Shown here: positions 35,459-45,311 of the stretch, piece after piece
Position numbering within the stretch: the stretch's first letter is position 1
How the letters are laid out: each line of letters begins with the position of its first letter
DNA from: Paraburkholderia sp. BL23I1N1
GTDB taxonomy: Bacteria > Pseudomonadota > Gammaproteobacteria > Burkholderiales > Burkholderiaceae
DNA: 64,000 nucleotides
NCBI RefSeq assembly: GCF_003610295.1
Contig: NZ_RAPV01000001.1
Coordinates: 4,216,001-4,280,000 of the forward strand
Direction: 5' to 3'
Made by a program: the position numbers and the translations under genes
Notes under the pieces: generated by a model
Seen by the model: the letters and a program-made list of their open reading frames with translations, nothing else
Told to the model about the DNA's origin: nothing
The model's database searches: none

Positions 35459-36472
35459 CTAGCTGATCCTCGCGATACGCGAGTCAGCCGGAATTCGAGC
35501 TACCGGCTGAGGGGCAACTGCGGGAGGAATCAACTTGCCTCGCACCAGCAACCCAAGCGTCTTTACCACCAGAATTCCGATCACCAGATTCCCCACGACG
35601 AACAGAACCGGCGCGAGCCATTCGAGCGGACCCGTTGCACCTCGTTCGACCATGCGGATCGCCATGGTGGGTAATGCGGCGACGCCGAAGCTGAACGCCC
35701 AGTATCCCGGCACGAAGGCTTGCTGGCGAATCCACGGCAGCAGGCGCAACAGCAGCAACACCTGATAGAGCCCATAGCCGAGCAGGATCAGCGCGATCAG
35801 GTCGGGCGTTCCGCTGCTCAGGCTCAGGTACGTCACCCCACCCACTACCGGCGGCGCGAGTTGTATGCCAAGGATAGGACGCAGGGCTTCAGGCAGCGGC
35901 TCATGCACGGCGGCGCGCTGCAGAATCAGCGATTCGATTGCAAGCCACAACAGCACACCGGCGCCGAAGAACAACCCGCCCAGCTGATGAAAACCGAAGG
36001 CGGCAGCCGCCGTGCCCGCGACAAAATTCGACGCCACGGTCGGCAGATAAATAGCCGGCGTGATCAGTTCAGGTTTGCGGCCGCCTTGCCAGAGCTGTCC
36101 ATGCAGGTACACGCCAACTGCCAATTGGGCCACCACCGCCACACCAAACAGCGCAACTGCAACCGCGTGCGCATAAGGCTGCAACAGCTGCGCGGCCAGC
36201 AAACTGGAAACCGGCCCGAGCGCCGCAAACGACGATTGCACCGGATGCTGCATTTCCGCACGAGCCTCGGCTGAGTTCGTCAGCCACTTATGCCCGTAAG
36301 CGAGCAGAACGACCAGCCATACCAGAAGCGATACGATCGTCAACGTGTCGCCGACGACCGCCGGCAGATGCCACACTCTGATCGCTACGCGCCACAAGTT
36401 GGCGAACGCCAGGGCGCCCACCGCGATCCCGAAGAAAGAAACGGGAATCGTGCCACGATTGCTGTTCATCAC
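35459..36472 (-). CDS. tehA: TehA/SLAC1-family transporter
   Basis: A 337-residue inner-membrane protein with about ten hydrophobic helices and a short basic tail, in the pattern of TehA, the bacterial relative of the plant SLAC1 anion channel. The N-terminal PVSFFGIAVGALAFANLWR segment is typical. Family members carry anions or C4-dicarboxylates, and TehA was named for tellurite resistance when overexpressed. No tehB methyltransferase is adjacent. The gene stands alone between the PBECR-like gene and the IclR region. Two ATGs open the frame. Confidence 0.85.
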   Translation of the reverse strand: MMNSNRGTIPVSFFGIAVGALAFANLWRVAIRVWHLPAVVGDTLTIVSLLVWLVVLLAYGHKWLTNSAEARAEMQHPVQSSFAALGPVSSLLAAQLLQPYAHAVAVALFGVAVVAQLAVGVYLHGQLWQGGRKPELITPAIYLPTVASNFVAGTAAAAFGFHQLGGLFFGAGVLLWLAIESLILQRAAVHEPLPEALRPILGIQLAPPVVGGVTYLSLSSGTPDLIALILLGYGLYQVLLLLRLLPWIRQQAFVPGYWAFSFGVAALPTMAIRMVERGATGPLEWLAPVLFVVGNLVIGILVVKTLGLLVRGKLIPPAVAPQPVARIPADSRIARIS

Positions 36473-36743
36473 CTATCCTCCGAAACGTTGCGACGCGCTC
36501 CGAGGGTCTGGCACTCCGGCTTTGCGCGTTCGATAACGCACTGTAAAAGGCCGTGGTAAAGCGGTGAATGCGGGGGCGGCTCAACAAATGGCTCAATCGT
36601 CTCAAGGTGCATTCGAGGTGCGTGCTGCGCGGTGTTCCGACGTGTTTTCACCGTCCAGCCCTTGTTTTCCGACCGTTTCGCCCTCGAAGAACCACTGACT
36701 GGTATGACAGCCCCGCGTCATGGCGTAAAATTTCAGCTTCGAA

Positions 36744-37535
36744 ATGAAGCAACGTGATCGACGCCAACTCATGCCAACGCCAGCGGACAAATCAAACTCA
36801 AAGGAAAGCGAGGGCGTTGCCGTCATCGATCGTGCTTGCGCGATCCTGTTCGCCTTCCGGCCGGAGGACACCGCGCTCACGCTCGCCGAACTGGCGGCGC
36901 GCACGGGGCTCTACAAGAGCACGCTGTTGCGGCTCGCGGGCTCGCTGATCCAGCACCGCCTGCTGCTGCGTCTGGACGACGGCCGCTATCAACTCGGCTC
37001 CGCGACCTTCATGCTCGGCGCGCTGTATCAGCGCAGCCTGAACGTTGGCGACATTCTGGTGCCGTTGATGCGCGAACTCGCGGAAACGAGCGGCGAAAGC
37101 GTGTCCTTCTATGTGCGCGACGAGGCCGTGCGCGTGTGTCTGCATCGGGTGGACTCCACGCATGCGGTGCGATTTCACGTGCGCGAAGGCGACGTGCTTC
37201 CGCTGGAAAGCGGCTCGGGCGGCCATGCGCTGCTGGCGTTCGGCGGCATGCCGGGCGCGCCGTACGACAAGATTCGCGAGGACTTCTACTGTGTGTCGAT
37301 CGGCGAGCGCGATCGGGAGACGGCCGGGATTTCGATGCCGGTATTCGGTGTGCGTCAGAGTTTGCGTGGCGTGCTGACGCTCGCGGGCCCGAGTTCACGC
37401 ATCGATCAGGCGTTCCTCGAGCGCAATCTCGGCGCGTTGTTCGATTGCGCCGCGCGCGCAACAGATGCGTTAGGTGGCGACTCGTGCGCCATGCGCAACG
37501 CGCAGCAGCACGCGGCCGAAGTTCAGGACAGGTGA
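36744..37535 (+). CDS. IclR-family transcriptional regulator
   Basis: A 263-residue regulator with the N-terminal winged helix (GVAVIDRACAILFAF, LTLAELAARTGLYKSTLLRL) and a C-terminal GAF-like effector domain ending in the usual GVRQSLRGVLTL/AGP region. ATG 36771 is an alternative start. Its 3' end overlaps the citryl-CoA lyase gene tail to tail by 13 bases. It probably controls the minus-strand cassette (lyase, CoA-transferase, carrier), although it is not divergent from it. The effector is likely an organic acid. Confidence 0.87.
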   Translation: MKQRDRRQLMPTPADKSNSKESEGVAVIDRACAILFAFRPEDTALTLAELAARTGLYKSTLLRLAGSLIQHRLLLRLDDGRYQLGSATFMLGALYQRSLNVGDILVPLMRELAETSGESVSFYVRDEAVRVCLHRVDSTHAVRFHVREGDVLPLESGSGGHALLAFGGMPGAPYDKIREDFYCVSIGERDRETAGISMPVFGVRQSLRGVLTLAGPSSRIDQAFLERNLGALFDCAARATDALGGDSCAMRNAQQHAAEVQDR

Positions 37536-38347
37536 CGCTCGGGCTTGCCTGTATAGGTGTAGCTCATCTGGCGCGGCATCGGGCCTTTGTTGCGCTCGTT
37601 GCGCCCGCGTTGCTCCCAGGCATGCGAGAGAATGCCGACCGCGCGTGACAGGCAGAACACCCCGCGTGCCAGCTCCGGCGCAAAGCCGAGTTCCGCGTAG
37701 ATCACGGCGGTTGCACCGTCGATATTCATCGGCACGGGTTTATTCTTGCGCTGCTTGAGGAGCGCTTCGATTCCGCGCGCGATAGCGGCGTATTGTCCGC
37801 TGATACTTTTCTGTTCGACGCTTTGGTCCACGAGTGCAAGTAGCCGGATAGCCCGGGGATCGACCGGATGAAACCGGTGCCCAAAACCAGGCAAATACTT
37901 GCCATGCTCGGCGGTAAAGGCATCGACGCCTTGCTCGACGGCTTCTTCCAACGTGGCGCCCGCTTGCATACCTTCGGCGATCGAGTCGTAAAGTTCGACC
38001 GCTTGCTGACCGGCACCGCCGTGTACGTCGTCCAAAGCATTGATCGCCGAGGCCATCGCGCCGTTCAACGGCAAACCGCAACTGGTCGCCATCCGCGAAA
38101 TTGCAATCGACGGTGCATGCGGGCCGTGATCCACCGATGCCACCAGCGCCGCCTCGAACAAACGCGCTTGCGCGGCATCTGGCAGCTCACCGCGCAGCAT
38201 CAGCCAGATCATCTGCGGAAAACTGACGTTGCCGATCAACTCCTGAATCGGGAATCCGCGCACCTTGATCGAGCCTGGATGAATATCGATGATCGAAGTG
38301 CTCCAGTACTCGGCGGCGAGCTTGGCGGCGTCGAATGTTTGCGTCAT
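37523..38347 (-). CDS. Citryl-CoA lyase-like enzyme (short citrate synthase family)
   Basis: A 274-residue protein, much shorter than citrate synthase (~430) but with its three catalytic positions: His in VDHGPHAPS, His in GFGHRFHP and Asp in NIDGATA. Short members of this family cleave citryl-CoA or related acyl-CoAs to acetyl-CoA and an oxo-acid. Directly upstream in the same operon is a family III CoA-transferase, which could make the CoA ester, and an MFS carrier for uptake. So the three genes may form a small pathway for a tricarboxylate or hydroxy-acid. The substrate is not determined by sequence. Confidence 0.82.
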   Translation of the reverse strand: MTQTFDAAKLAAEYWSTSIIDIHPGSIKVRGFPIQELIGNVSFPQMIWLMLRGELPDAAQARLFEAALVASVDHGPHAPSIAISRMATSCGLPLNGAMASAINALDDVHGGAGQQAVELYDSIAEGMQAGATLEEAVEQGVDAFTAEHGKYLPGFGHRFHPVDPRAIRLLALVDQSVEQKSISGQYAAIARGIEALLKQRKNKPVPMNIDGATAVIYAELGFAPELARGVFCLSRAVGILSHAWEQRGRNERNKGPMPRQMSYTYTGKPERHLS

Positions 38348-38349
38348 AT

Positions 38350-39549
38350 TCAGATCACTCCTTCGGAGCGTAGATGGTCGATTTGCGCGTCGTCGTATCC
38401 GATCGAAGCAAGATGTTCGCGCGTATGGGCCGATAGGACCGGCGCAGGTGTGGTCGGCGCCGTATCCGCATCGGAAAGACGAAAGCCCGCACGGGTGACG
38501 CGTTGCCGCTTGCTAGTACCGTCGCCGGCGAATTCGTGGATGAACTCGCGCGATTGCAGATGCGGGTGCGCGAGAATCTCCGGCACCGACATCACGCGCC
38601 CGGCCGGCACGCCTGCTTCGAAGAATTTGGCTTCCCAGTTCGTCGCGCTGTCGCTCGCCAGCGCTGCTTCGATTTCGGCCTTCAATGCCGCGCGATTCGC
38701 TTTGCGCGCGTTGCGCTCGGAATAGCGCGGGTCGTCGAGCAGATCGGCGCGGCCGATCAGATGGCATAGGCTCGCGAACTGCTTGTTCTCGTTCGCGGCG
38801 ATATTGAGCGGCCCGTCGCCGGTTTTGAAGGTGCCCGAAGGCGCGGCCGTGAAATTTTCGTTACCCATCGGCTTGGGCGTGACACCGGCGTTCAGATAGT
38901 TCGACACGACCCAGCCCATTGTGGCGAGCGTGGCTTCCAGCATCGAGACGTCGAGCATGCGGCCGTGTCCGCTCGCGCGGGCATCGACTAACGCCGCGCA
39001 GATGCCGAACGCAGCGGTGAGACCGCCCACCGTATCCGATACCGGGTAGCCGACGCGCAACGGCGCGCTGCCCGCATCGCCCGTTACGCTCATCACACCC
39101 GAGATGCCCTGGATGATCTGGTCGTAGGCAGGGCGTTTCGAGAACTCGCCGTCCATACCGAAGCCGGAGATCGCGCAATACACGAGCTTTGGATTCACCT
39201 CGCGCAGCGCGTCGAAATCGAGGCCGAGCCGCGTCATCACACCCGGCCGGAAATTTTCGACCAGCACATCCGCGGTTTTGACGAGCTCGCGCAAAATGGT
39301 CTTGCCGCGCGGGTCTTTCAGATTGAGCGTGATCGACTGCTTGCCCGCATTCACCGCAACGAACGAGGCCCCCATGTTGCGCGTCGACGCTTCCTTGTCG
39401 GCGCCCAGACGCCGCGCAAGATCGCCACCTTCGGGATGCTCGACCTTGGTCACTTCCGCACCGAGCAGCGCGAGTTGATACGCGCAAAACGGTCCCGCTA
39501 ATACATTCGACAAATCCAGTACCCGCACTCCAGTCAACGGCAGTGTCAT
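38350..39549 (-). CDS. CaiB/BaiF family (type III) CoA-transferase
   Basis: A 399-residue enzyme with the family layout: N-terminal GVRVLDLSNVLAGPFC, VENFRPGVM and the segment PAYDQIIQGISG that holds the catalytic Asp. These enzymes move CoA between carboxylic acids through an aspartyl-CoA thioester. It ends two bases before the lyase gene start, so the genes are in one operon. It probably activates the acid that the lyase then splits. Confidence 0.9.
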   Translation of the reverse strand: MTLPLTGVRVLDLSNVLAGPFCAYQLALLGAEVTKVEHPEGGDLARRLGADKEASTRNMGASFVAVNAGKQSITLNLKDPRGKTILRELVKTADVLVENFRPGVMTRLGLDFDALREVNPKLVYCAISGFGMDGEFSKRPAYDQIIQGISGVMSVTGDAGSAPLRVGYPVSDTVGGLTAAFGICAALVDARASGHGRMLDVSMLEATLATMGWVVSNYLNAGVTPKPMGNENFTAAPSGTFKTGDGPLNIAANENKQFASLCHLIGRADLLDDPRYSERNARKANRAALKAEIEAALASDSATNWEAKFFEAGVPAGRVMSVPEILAHPHLQSREFIHEFAGDGTSKRQRVTRAGFRLSDADTAPTTPAPVLSAHTREHLASIGYDDAQIDHLRSEGVI

Positions 39550-39583
39550 CTTTGAAGCCTCTTGTTCAATGCGTTCAATTCGT

Positions 39584-41017
39584 TCAATGCGAAATTTCGT
39601 CGAGATTGCGATTGTTGGTGCGTGGCCCGAAGATGCCGATCGCGCCCATCACCATCACCATCGACACCGTGATCAACGCGAACACGCCAGGCACCTGGAA
39701 GTGGCGCAGCGCGAAGGCGATCATGAAGCCGGAGAACATCGCGGATAAACGCGACATCGAGTAAACGAACCCCACGGCGCGTGCCCGCAAACGCGTGGGG
39801 AACAGCTCGGTTTGGTACGCGTGATAGCCGACCGAGAGCAGCGTGCCGGAGAGCGTGATCAGGACACCGAGCGTCATCAGCATGGCAGGCGAGGTTTGCG
39901 TCGCGAACAGGCTGCCGAACACGGCGATGCCGAGTGCCGACAACACGATCAAGGTTTTACGTTCGATGCGGTCCGCGATCGCCATGCCGATCAGGGGTCC
40001 GAACGGATTCGAGATCGCGATGACGAACGAATACATCAGGCTGTGCGTGATCGTCACGCCTTTGGACACCAGCAGGGTCGGCACCCATGACGCGAAACCG
40101 TAGAAGCCGATCGCCTGGAACAGGTTGAACACAAGCATCGTGATCGCGCGTTTGCGATACGGCGGCTGCCAGATTTCGCGGAAGGCGGCCTTGGTGGTGG
40201 CCGGTTCGAGAGCCGGTACAGGGATGGGCAATGGCTTGCCGTATTGCTTTGCGACTTTTGCTTCGAGCGCTTGCATAACCTGTTCTGCTTCGGCGGCACG
40301 GCTCTGCTGCGCGAGCCAACGCGGGCTTTCCGGCACGCGCCGGCGAATTGCCCACACAACCACCGCGCCGAGCGCGCCGATGATCACGACCCAACGCCAG
40401 CCGTCGATACCGAACGGCGTTTGCGGCACCAGCCACCACGCCAGCAAGGCGACTGACGGCACGGCGGTGTACTGCACCAGATGAACGAAAGCGAACGCGC
40501 GGCCACGCAAGTGTTTCGGCACGAGTTCGCTGACATAGGTGTCGATCGTCACCAGTTCGACGCCCACGCCGATGCCCGCGATCAGGCGCCACAGGTTGAT
40601 GGCCGGCGCGCTGGTTTGCAGCGCCATGATCAGCGTGGCTGCGGAGTACCACAGCAGCGAAACGGTAAACACGGTTCTGCGGCCATAGCGATCCGCCATG
40701 CCCGCCAGAAAGAACGTGCCGATGAAGAGCCCTGCGAACGACGCCGCCACGAAGGCACCCAGTCCTGATACTCCAAAAAACGATGCGGTCGTTGTCGCAT
40801 AGAGCCCGCTTTTGACGAGGCCGGGGCCGACATAGGCGGTGAAAAACAGATCGTAGAACTCGAACCAGCCGCCGATCGAGAGCAGGAAAATCAGCATCCA
40901 TATCGCGCGCGTCGCGGGCAGACGGTCGATGCGCGCGTTGACGCCCGGTGTGAGCCCCTGCGCACCGGTGCTTGAATCGGGCGACGCGCCGGGTGCGTCG
41001 ATCGGCAGGCTTGCCAT
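39584..41017 (-). CDS. MFS carrier, metabolite:proton symporter type
   Basis: A 477-residue inner-membrane protein with 12 predicted helices and the sugar-porter/metabolite-symporter motifs ADRYGRRTVF (loop 2-3) and RRRVPESPRWLAQ (after helix 6). A long central loop contains charged and Pro-rich stretches. It is the first gene of the minus-strand operon with CoA-transferase and lyase, 34 bases apart. It likely imports the acid used by these enzymes. Confidence 0.87.
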   Translation of the reverse strand: MASLPIDAPGASPDSSTGAQGLTPGVNARIDRLPATRAIWMLIFLLSIGGWFEFYDLFFTAYVGPGLVKSGLYATTTASFFGVSGLGAFVAASFAGLFIGTFFLAGMADRYGRRTVFTVSLLWYSAATLIMALQTSAPAINLWRLIAGIGVGVELVTIDTYVSELVPKHLRGRAFAFVHLVQYTAVPSVALLAWWLVPQTPFGIDGWRWVVIIGALGAVVVWAIRRRVPESPRWLAQQSRAAEAEQVMQALEAKVAKQYGKPLPIPVPALEPATTKAAFREIWQPPYRKRAITMLVFNLFQAIGFYGFASWVPTLLVSKGVTITHSLMYSFVIAISNPFGPLIGMAIADRIERKTLIVLSALGIAVFGSLFATQTSPAMLMTLGVLITLSGTLLSVGYHAYQTELFPTRLRARAVGFVYSMSRLSAMFSGFMIAFALRHFQVPGVFALITVSMVMVMGAIGIFGPRTNNRNLDEISH

Positions 41018-41141
41018 GGAATCCTCCTTTGAGTATCTCTTGCCTACGTAGTTCTGTCAGAGAGAACGACGTTCTATTTAATAAGTGTGCCGAGATTAGT
41101 CCGTGTGGTGCTTGTCAGGAATTCGGGGTTTTACCTAGTCG

Positions 41142-41492
41142 TCAAACCGTCATCCGCTCCAGCATCGCGAGCAGGGTGTCGAATGAAAGCGGCTTGCGCG
41201 CGTACGCGATGGTGGGATTCAGCTGCACGGGGATATCCGCGGCGGCGCTGCACAGAATGATCGGAATGGCGCGCAGATCGAGGGCGTCGTTCAGCGCGGC
41301 GCACAGTTGCGGCCCCGACATACCAGGCATCATGCAGTCCGACACGATGATGTCGGGCCGGGTTTTGTAGATCTGTTCAAGGGCAGCGGTCCCGTTTGAC
41401 GCCGTCTGCACGGTATAGCCGTGCCGCTCCAGCAACAGTTGCCAGACCGTGAGAATGTCGAACTCATCGTCCACGACCAGGATGGTTTTCAT
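41142..41492 (-). CDS. Single-domain (CheY-like) response regulator
   Basis: A 116-residue receiver domain from ATG 41492; a TTG at 41510 would add six residues. The acidic pair follows ILVVDDE, the phosphoacceptor Asp is in SDCMMPG, and the switch Thr/Ser position (LCSAA) and Lys (ARKPLS) are present. No output domain. It is an orphan: no kinase is next to it. It may act in a phosphorelay or on a partner protein. Confidence 0.87.
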   Translation of the reverse strand: MKTILVVDDEFDILTVWQLLLERHGYTVQTASNGTAALEQIYKTRPDIIVSDCMMPGMSGPQLCAALNDALDLRAIPIILCSAAADIPVQLNPTIAYARKPLSFDTLLAMLERMTV

Positions 41493-41899
41493 GGGCGGTA
41501 TGCCGTCCAAAGTGCGAAGGAGCGACAGCCTGCAAGTGGAATCAGGCGGCTAGTGTATCGCTCAATCTAACGGCGTCAGCAAGCCGCGTTCCCACTCGCG
41601 GGCAACCATATGCGTTTTGGCATTCAACGAGCGGGAATCTGTCCGGAGCCCGCCCCACCTGACGAACAGGAGGTAGGTGGCTGGTACGTGGCGTGCGCGA
41701 GGGGATCGGGAAGGAGCCGCTTACAGTGCGGCGCGGAGGGCGTGCGCCGACGTTTTTTCAAACCGACGCAATGAAGGGGGTACGGCAAGAAACGGGCGGT
41801 GCATTCCCTCGCGCATGCATTGTACCCATCATGCGCGAGGGCGAGTGCCGCAGACACAGCCGCAGCGATCGTTGTGTGCTTTATGCGGCGTCTGCCGGA
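41493..41899. other. Intergenic stretch, nothing recognised
   Basis: About 400 bases between the response regulator start and the porin stop. Several short frames exist on both strands without coding character. No clear terminator hairpin with a T-run was seen. Confidence 0.45.
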
Positions 41900-43039
41900 C
41901 TAGAACGAATGACGAATGCCGATCATCGCGCCAGTCTGGCCGGTGCCTGCGCTGGGCGTCGTGCCGCCGCCGCCGGCGCTGACCGAGTAGCGCGCCTTCG
42001 CGCTGTTGGCGAGATACGACGCTTGCGCATAGACGGCAGTGCGCTTCGACAACAGATAGGTGGTGCGTAGCGTGCCCATCATGGCGCGCGTGTCGTGCTG
42101 GCTATTGGTGATGTGATAGACCTCGCCGTCGACGATGAAAGCCGGCGTCACGAAGTACGAGGCGCCGACGAAGAACAGATTCGAGCGCACGCTTGCAATC
42201 GTGACGGCCGAGGGTTCGACACGGCGATTGAGCCAGCCCGCGCCGATTTTTGCCTTGCCGATATTCCCGTAGGCGCTGACGTGCGTGCGGATGTCTTTGT
42301 CGGCGGCGTTGGTGAGGGGAATGGGCGCAACCCCGTCGAAGAAATTCGCGGCCGCGGTACTGCCGCCGCGCTGCTCTTCATACGAAGCCGCGACGCCGAA
42401 CAGCGGCGCATCGTACTTCAGCATCACCGACCACTCGCGGCATTCCGTTGCATGCCCGGCTACCGAGCCGGTACAGGTGCCCTGGCCCGGCGAGTTGCCG
42501 GTGCCCGCCGCGTCGCGGCCGAACGAATAGTTCGCACCCAACGTTACACCCGCATAGGTGCCGACGTAACTCACCGAATTATCGGCGCGGGCGTTCGGCA
42601 CGTAGGCGTCGAGCGAACCCAGACCGTAGATGTCCGGGCCAATCAGGTCCGCACCCATCAGCGCAAGATACGTCATGGTGTACTGGCGTCCGAACGAGAC
42701 GGTTCCGTACGGACTCCTGATGCCAACGAACGCCTGGCGTCCGAAAAGCCGGCCGCCCTGGCCGAGATCGCCGGCACGCACGTTGAAGCCGCTTTCCAGC
42801 GTGAATACCGCGCTATAGCCGCCGCCTAGGTCTTCATTGCCGTGCAGGCCCCAACGCGAAGGCAGTTCGCCCGTCACGGACGGCATGCGAAAAACGCTCT
42901 TGCCCGCGGCGTTCGCGTGCGAGACGTATTCGATGCCGGTGTCGACGATGCCGTAGAGCGTCACGCTCGATTGCGCCGCTGCAGCGCCGCTGACGGCGCA
43001 CAATGCGCCGCAAAAAAGAAGGCGTGTGGATGCTTGCAT
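41900..43039 (-). CDS. Outer-membrane porin (Gram-negative trimeric type)
   Basis: A 379-residue porin from ATG 43039, with a signal peptide (~21 residues ending AAAAQ). The mature start SSVTLYGIVDTGI and the C-terminal IGIRHSF with terminal Phe are hallmarks of betaproteobacterial trimeric porins. Alternating beta strands fill the rest. The L3 region carries the usual FGRQYT segment. It is placed downstream of the AAHS carrier in the hydroxycinnamate region, so it may let aromatic acids cross the outer membrane. Confidence 0.92.
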   Translation of the reverse strand: MQASTRLLFCGALCAVSGAAAAQSSVTLYGIVDTGIEYVSHANAAGKSVFRMPSVTGELPSRWGLHGNEDLGGGYSAVFTLESGFNVRAGDLGQGGRLFGRQAFVGIRSPYGTVSFGRQYTMTYLALMGADLIGPDIYGLGSLDAYVPNARADNSVSYVGTYAGVTLGANYSFGRDAAGTGNSPGQGTCTGSVAGHATECREWSVMLKYDAPLFGVAASYEEQRGGSTAAANFFDGVAPIPLTNAADKDIRTHVSAYGNIGKAKIGAGWLNRRVEPSAVTIASVRSNLFFVGASYFVTPAFIVDGEVYHITNSQHDTRAMMGTLRTTYLLSKRTAVYAQASYLANSAKARYSVSAGGGGTTPSAGTGQTGAMIGIRHSF

Positions 43040-43107
43040 GTAGAGAGTCTCCAAACCGATGATTGAATGTCTTTGTTGTTAGGATTATTGATTTTGTATG
43101 CGGCGGG

Positions 43108-44355
43108 TCAGTCGTCGGCGCGTGGGCGGCGCAGCAACAGCAGCGCGCCCGCGGCGGCGATCAGCGTGACCGGAATGCTCGCCCCGATGACCGTTGACGA
43201 ACTGCGGCCCGTTGCCAGCAATTGACCCGCGGCAAGCGGTCCGACCACCGATCCGATGCGGCCCACCGCCACGGCCGCGCCCACACCGGTGCCGCGCATG
43301 GCAGTCGGATAAAACGCCGCCGAAAGTGCGTACAGCACCGATTGCCCACCGATCACAAACATCCCCGCGAAGAAGGCCGAGGTTGCGAGTGCGCCGAAAC
43401 CGGGCGCCATCGAGAGCGCCGCGAGCGACGCGATGATCCCCAGATACATGCCCGCCACCACGACGCCCGAGCGCATCCGGTCCATCAACATGCCGATGCA
43501 CAACGCGCCGATACCGCCGCCGATGTTGAAGAAGATCTGCACGTAGCCAACTTGCGCGCGCGACAGGCCGCTCGCCGCCATCAGCGAAGGCAACCAGTTG
43601 AGCAGGAAGTAGAGGACGATCAGCGTGCAGAAATAGCTGACCCAGATCTGCACGGTGGAGAGGCCACGTGTGCCGCCGAACAGGATCTCGCCGACGGGCG
43701 CAGGCTTCGCATGACCGTCTCGCGAAGCATTGGTGAAGGCCTTCGAATCCGCGAGAAACACGAGCAGCAGCGGCACCAGCACCAGCGGCCCCGCGCCGCC
43801 GACGTAGAAAATGTGCCGCCACCCGGTGTCGCCCGCGCTCAATACGCCGATCACCGCAGCGATCACGCCGCCAAACGGAATGCCGCAATACATCACACTC
43901 ACCGCGGTGCTGCGCGAGCGCGGTTCGACCGCTTCCGACGATAACGCAATCAGATTCGGGAGTGCGCCACCCAGGCCGATCCCTGTGAGCACGCGTACGA
44001 TCACCAACGTGTGAAAGTCGCTCACCAGCGCGGTCGCGATCGACAGCAGGCCGAACAGACAGGCGGAAATCACAAGTACGCGCTTGCGTCCGATCCGGTC
44101 GGCGAGCCGTCCGCCGACCATCGCGCCCGGCAGCAAGCCGAAGGTCCCGGCGCTGAACGCGAGCCCCATCTGCCCGACCGAGAGGTCGAACTCGCGTGCC
44201 ATCTGCGGTGCGGCGACGCCGACCGACTGCAGGTCCAGCCCTTCGAGCAGGGCGACGGAAAAACACAAGCCAAGTGTGACGAAGGCGCTTGTCCGAGCGG
44301 ATGTTGCCGGACCGGCAAGGCTTTCTGTCGAGGGTAATGTTCCGGCTCTTTTCAC
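43108..44355 (-). CDS. AAHS-family aromatic acid:proton symporter (hydroxycinnamate carrier candidate)
   Basis: A 415-residue MFS protein from GTG 44355 with 12 helices. The AAHS signature is visible: EGLDLQSVGVAAP in helix 1, with the acidic residue needed for proton-coupled uptake, and GGRLADRIGRKRV in loop 2-3. Close relatives include carriers for 4-hydroxybenzoate, protocatechuate and phenylpropanoids. The operator-like palindrome at 44672-44690, matching that of the ech operon, ties it to the ferulate genes. It is followed by the porin gene after ~70 bases. Confidence 0.87.
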   Translation of the reverse strand: MKRAGTLPSTESLAGPATSARTSAFVTLGLCFSVALLEGLDLQSVGVAAPQMAREFDLSVGQMGLAFSAGTFGLLPGAMVGGRLADRIGRKRVLVISACLFGLLSIATALVSDFHTLVIVRVLTGIGLGGALPNLIALSSEAVEPRSRSTAVSVMYCGIPFGGVIAAVIGVLSAGDTGWRHIFYVGGAGPLVLVPLLLVFLADSKAFTNASRDGHAKPAPVGEILFGGTRGLSTVQIWVSYFCTLIVLYFLLNWLPSLMAASGLSRAQVGYVQIFFNIGGGIGALCIGMLMDRMRSGVVVAGMYLGIIASLAALSMAPGFGALATSAFFAGMFVIGGQSVLYALSAAFYPTAMRGTGVGAAVAVGRIGSVVGPLAAGQLLATGRSSSTVIGASIPVTLIAAAGALLLLRRPRADD

Positions 44356-44671
44356 GTTAGTGATCCTTATTAAAATGCCTGATTTTCCGGTGTCAATGGA
44401 GAACGGCAGAGGCAGAGTCGCCGTCTGGCGCGCCGGGTGGACGCCGAAGCGGATTCGCCTTTTCCGCGCCGGAATGATCTGGTGTTCCGGACAGCTTCGG
44501 TAGAGCGGGATTCAGATCACCATTGAGGTCGCGATGGGATGCTTACTAACCGCGCATCAAAAGGCGTAGCGCGCGTCACATCGTTACGATGCCTGCGCTA
44601 CGGCCCGTACTGTCCGTTTGCTTCGAAGCGATGCACCGCGTCTCCACACGCTGCATCGTGGACTGGATTTA

Positions 44672-44690
44672 ATATCAGGTAGGCTGATAA
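44672..44690 (-). promoter_or_regulatory. Candidate MarR operator upstream of the AAHS carrier
   Basis: ATATCAGG-TAG-GCTGATAA: one arm is identical to the ech operator and the other differs at its two end positions. Read toward the carrier gene, both sites continue as GATATTAAAT, so the operator probably overlaps the -10 region. The start codon is ~320 bases downstream. The rest of this ~390-base gap (44356-44743) holds no gene. Confidence 0.62.
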
Positions 44691-44743
44691 CGCAAGTGCC
44701 GGCGCTTCAGTGAAAACACCTGGCAAGGTGGAGAAACAAAAAA

Positions 44744-45214
44744 TTAGCCGCGCAGGTTGCGCACGAAAGTTTCGAGGTGGGCCTGTACCATGCCGGCCGC
44801 TTCGAGCCCGGTGCCTTCCATCATCTGCTTTTCGATCGCCTTGACGGCCTGCTCGCATTCGCGCAGCACGGCTCGCCCTTCGTCGGTCAGTTGCAGCAGC
44901 ACGATGCGGCCGTGCGTCGGGTCCGGCTCCCGGCTGACCCAGTTCCGGCTCGCCATGGCGTTCATCACTTCATTGGCCGATTGCGGCGTGATGAAGGAGC
45001 GCTCGGCAACTTGCGCATTGGACGCCTGCCCCTTGGCATCGAGCACCGAAAGCGCGGTGAATTGCGCCAGCGTCAAACCGAGCGGCGCGAGCGCCTCGGT
45101 CATGCGGCGCCGCAGGATGCGGTCGAGACTGCCGATCACATAGGCGAGCCGCAGGTTGGTGCGGCGGGTGCGCGTGGCGGTGGGTTCGACGGGTGCATTT
45201 TGATTTTTGCTCAT
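44744..45214 (-). CDS. MarR-family regulator of the hydroxycinnamate genes
   Basis: A 156-residue winged-helix protein. The start chosen is ATG 45214 (MSKNQN), with GGAGG upstream; a frame from 45265 adds 17 residues. The DNA-recognition helix region is FITPQSANEVMNAM and the wing has DPTHGRIVLLQLT. It is divergent from ech and resembles the FerR/CouR/HcaR group, which repress phenylpropanoid genes until the hydroxycinnamoyl-CoA binds. The two palindromes nearby are its likely sites. Confidence 0.88.
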   Translation of the reverse strand: MSKNQNAPVEPTATRTRRTNLRLAYVIGSLDRILRRRMTEALAPLGLTLAQFTALSVLDAKGQASNAQVAERSFITPQSANEVMNAMASRNWVSREPDPTHGRIVLLQLTDEGRAVLRECEQAVKAIEKQMMEGTGLEAAGMVQAHLETFVRNLRG

Positions 45215-45311
45215 GATGGGCAGGAGGTCCGGTCTAGCCCGCATCTTAGCGCGCCTCACCGTCAATGCGGCCGATAGGGGTTTGCACCGAGCCCGTAAAT
45301 TTCCACTTTAC

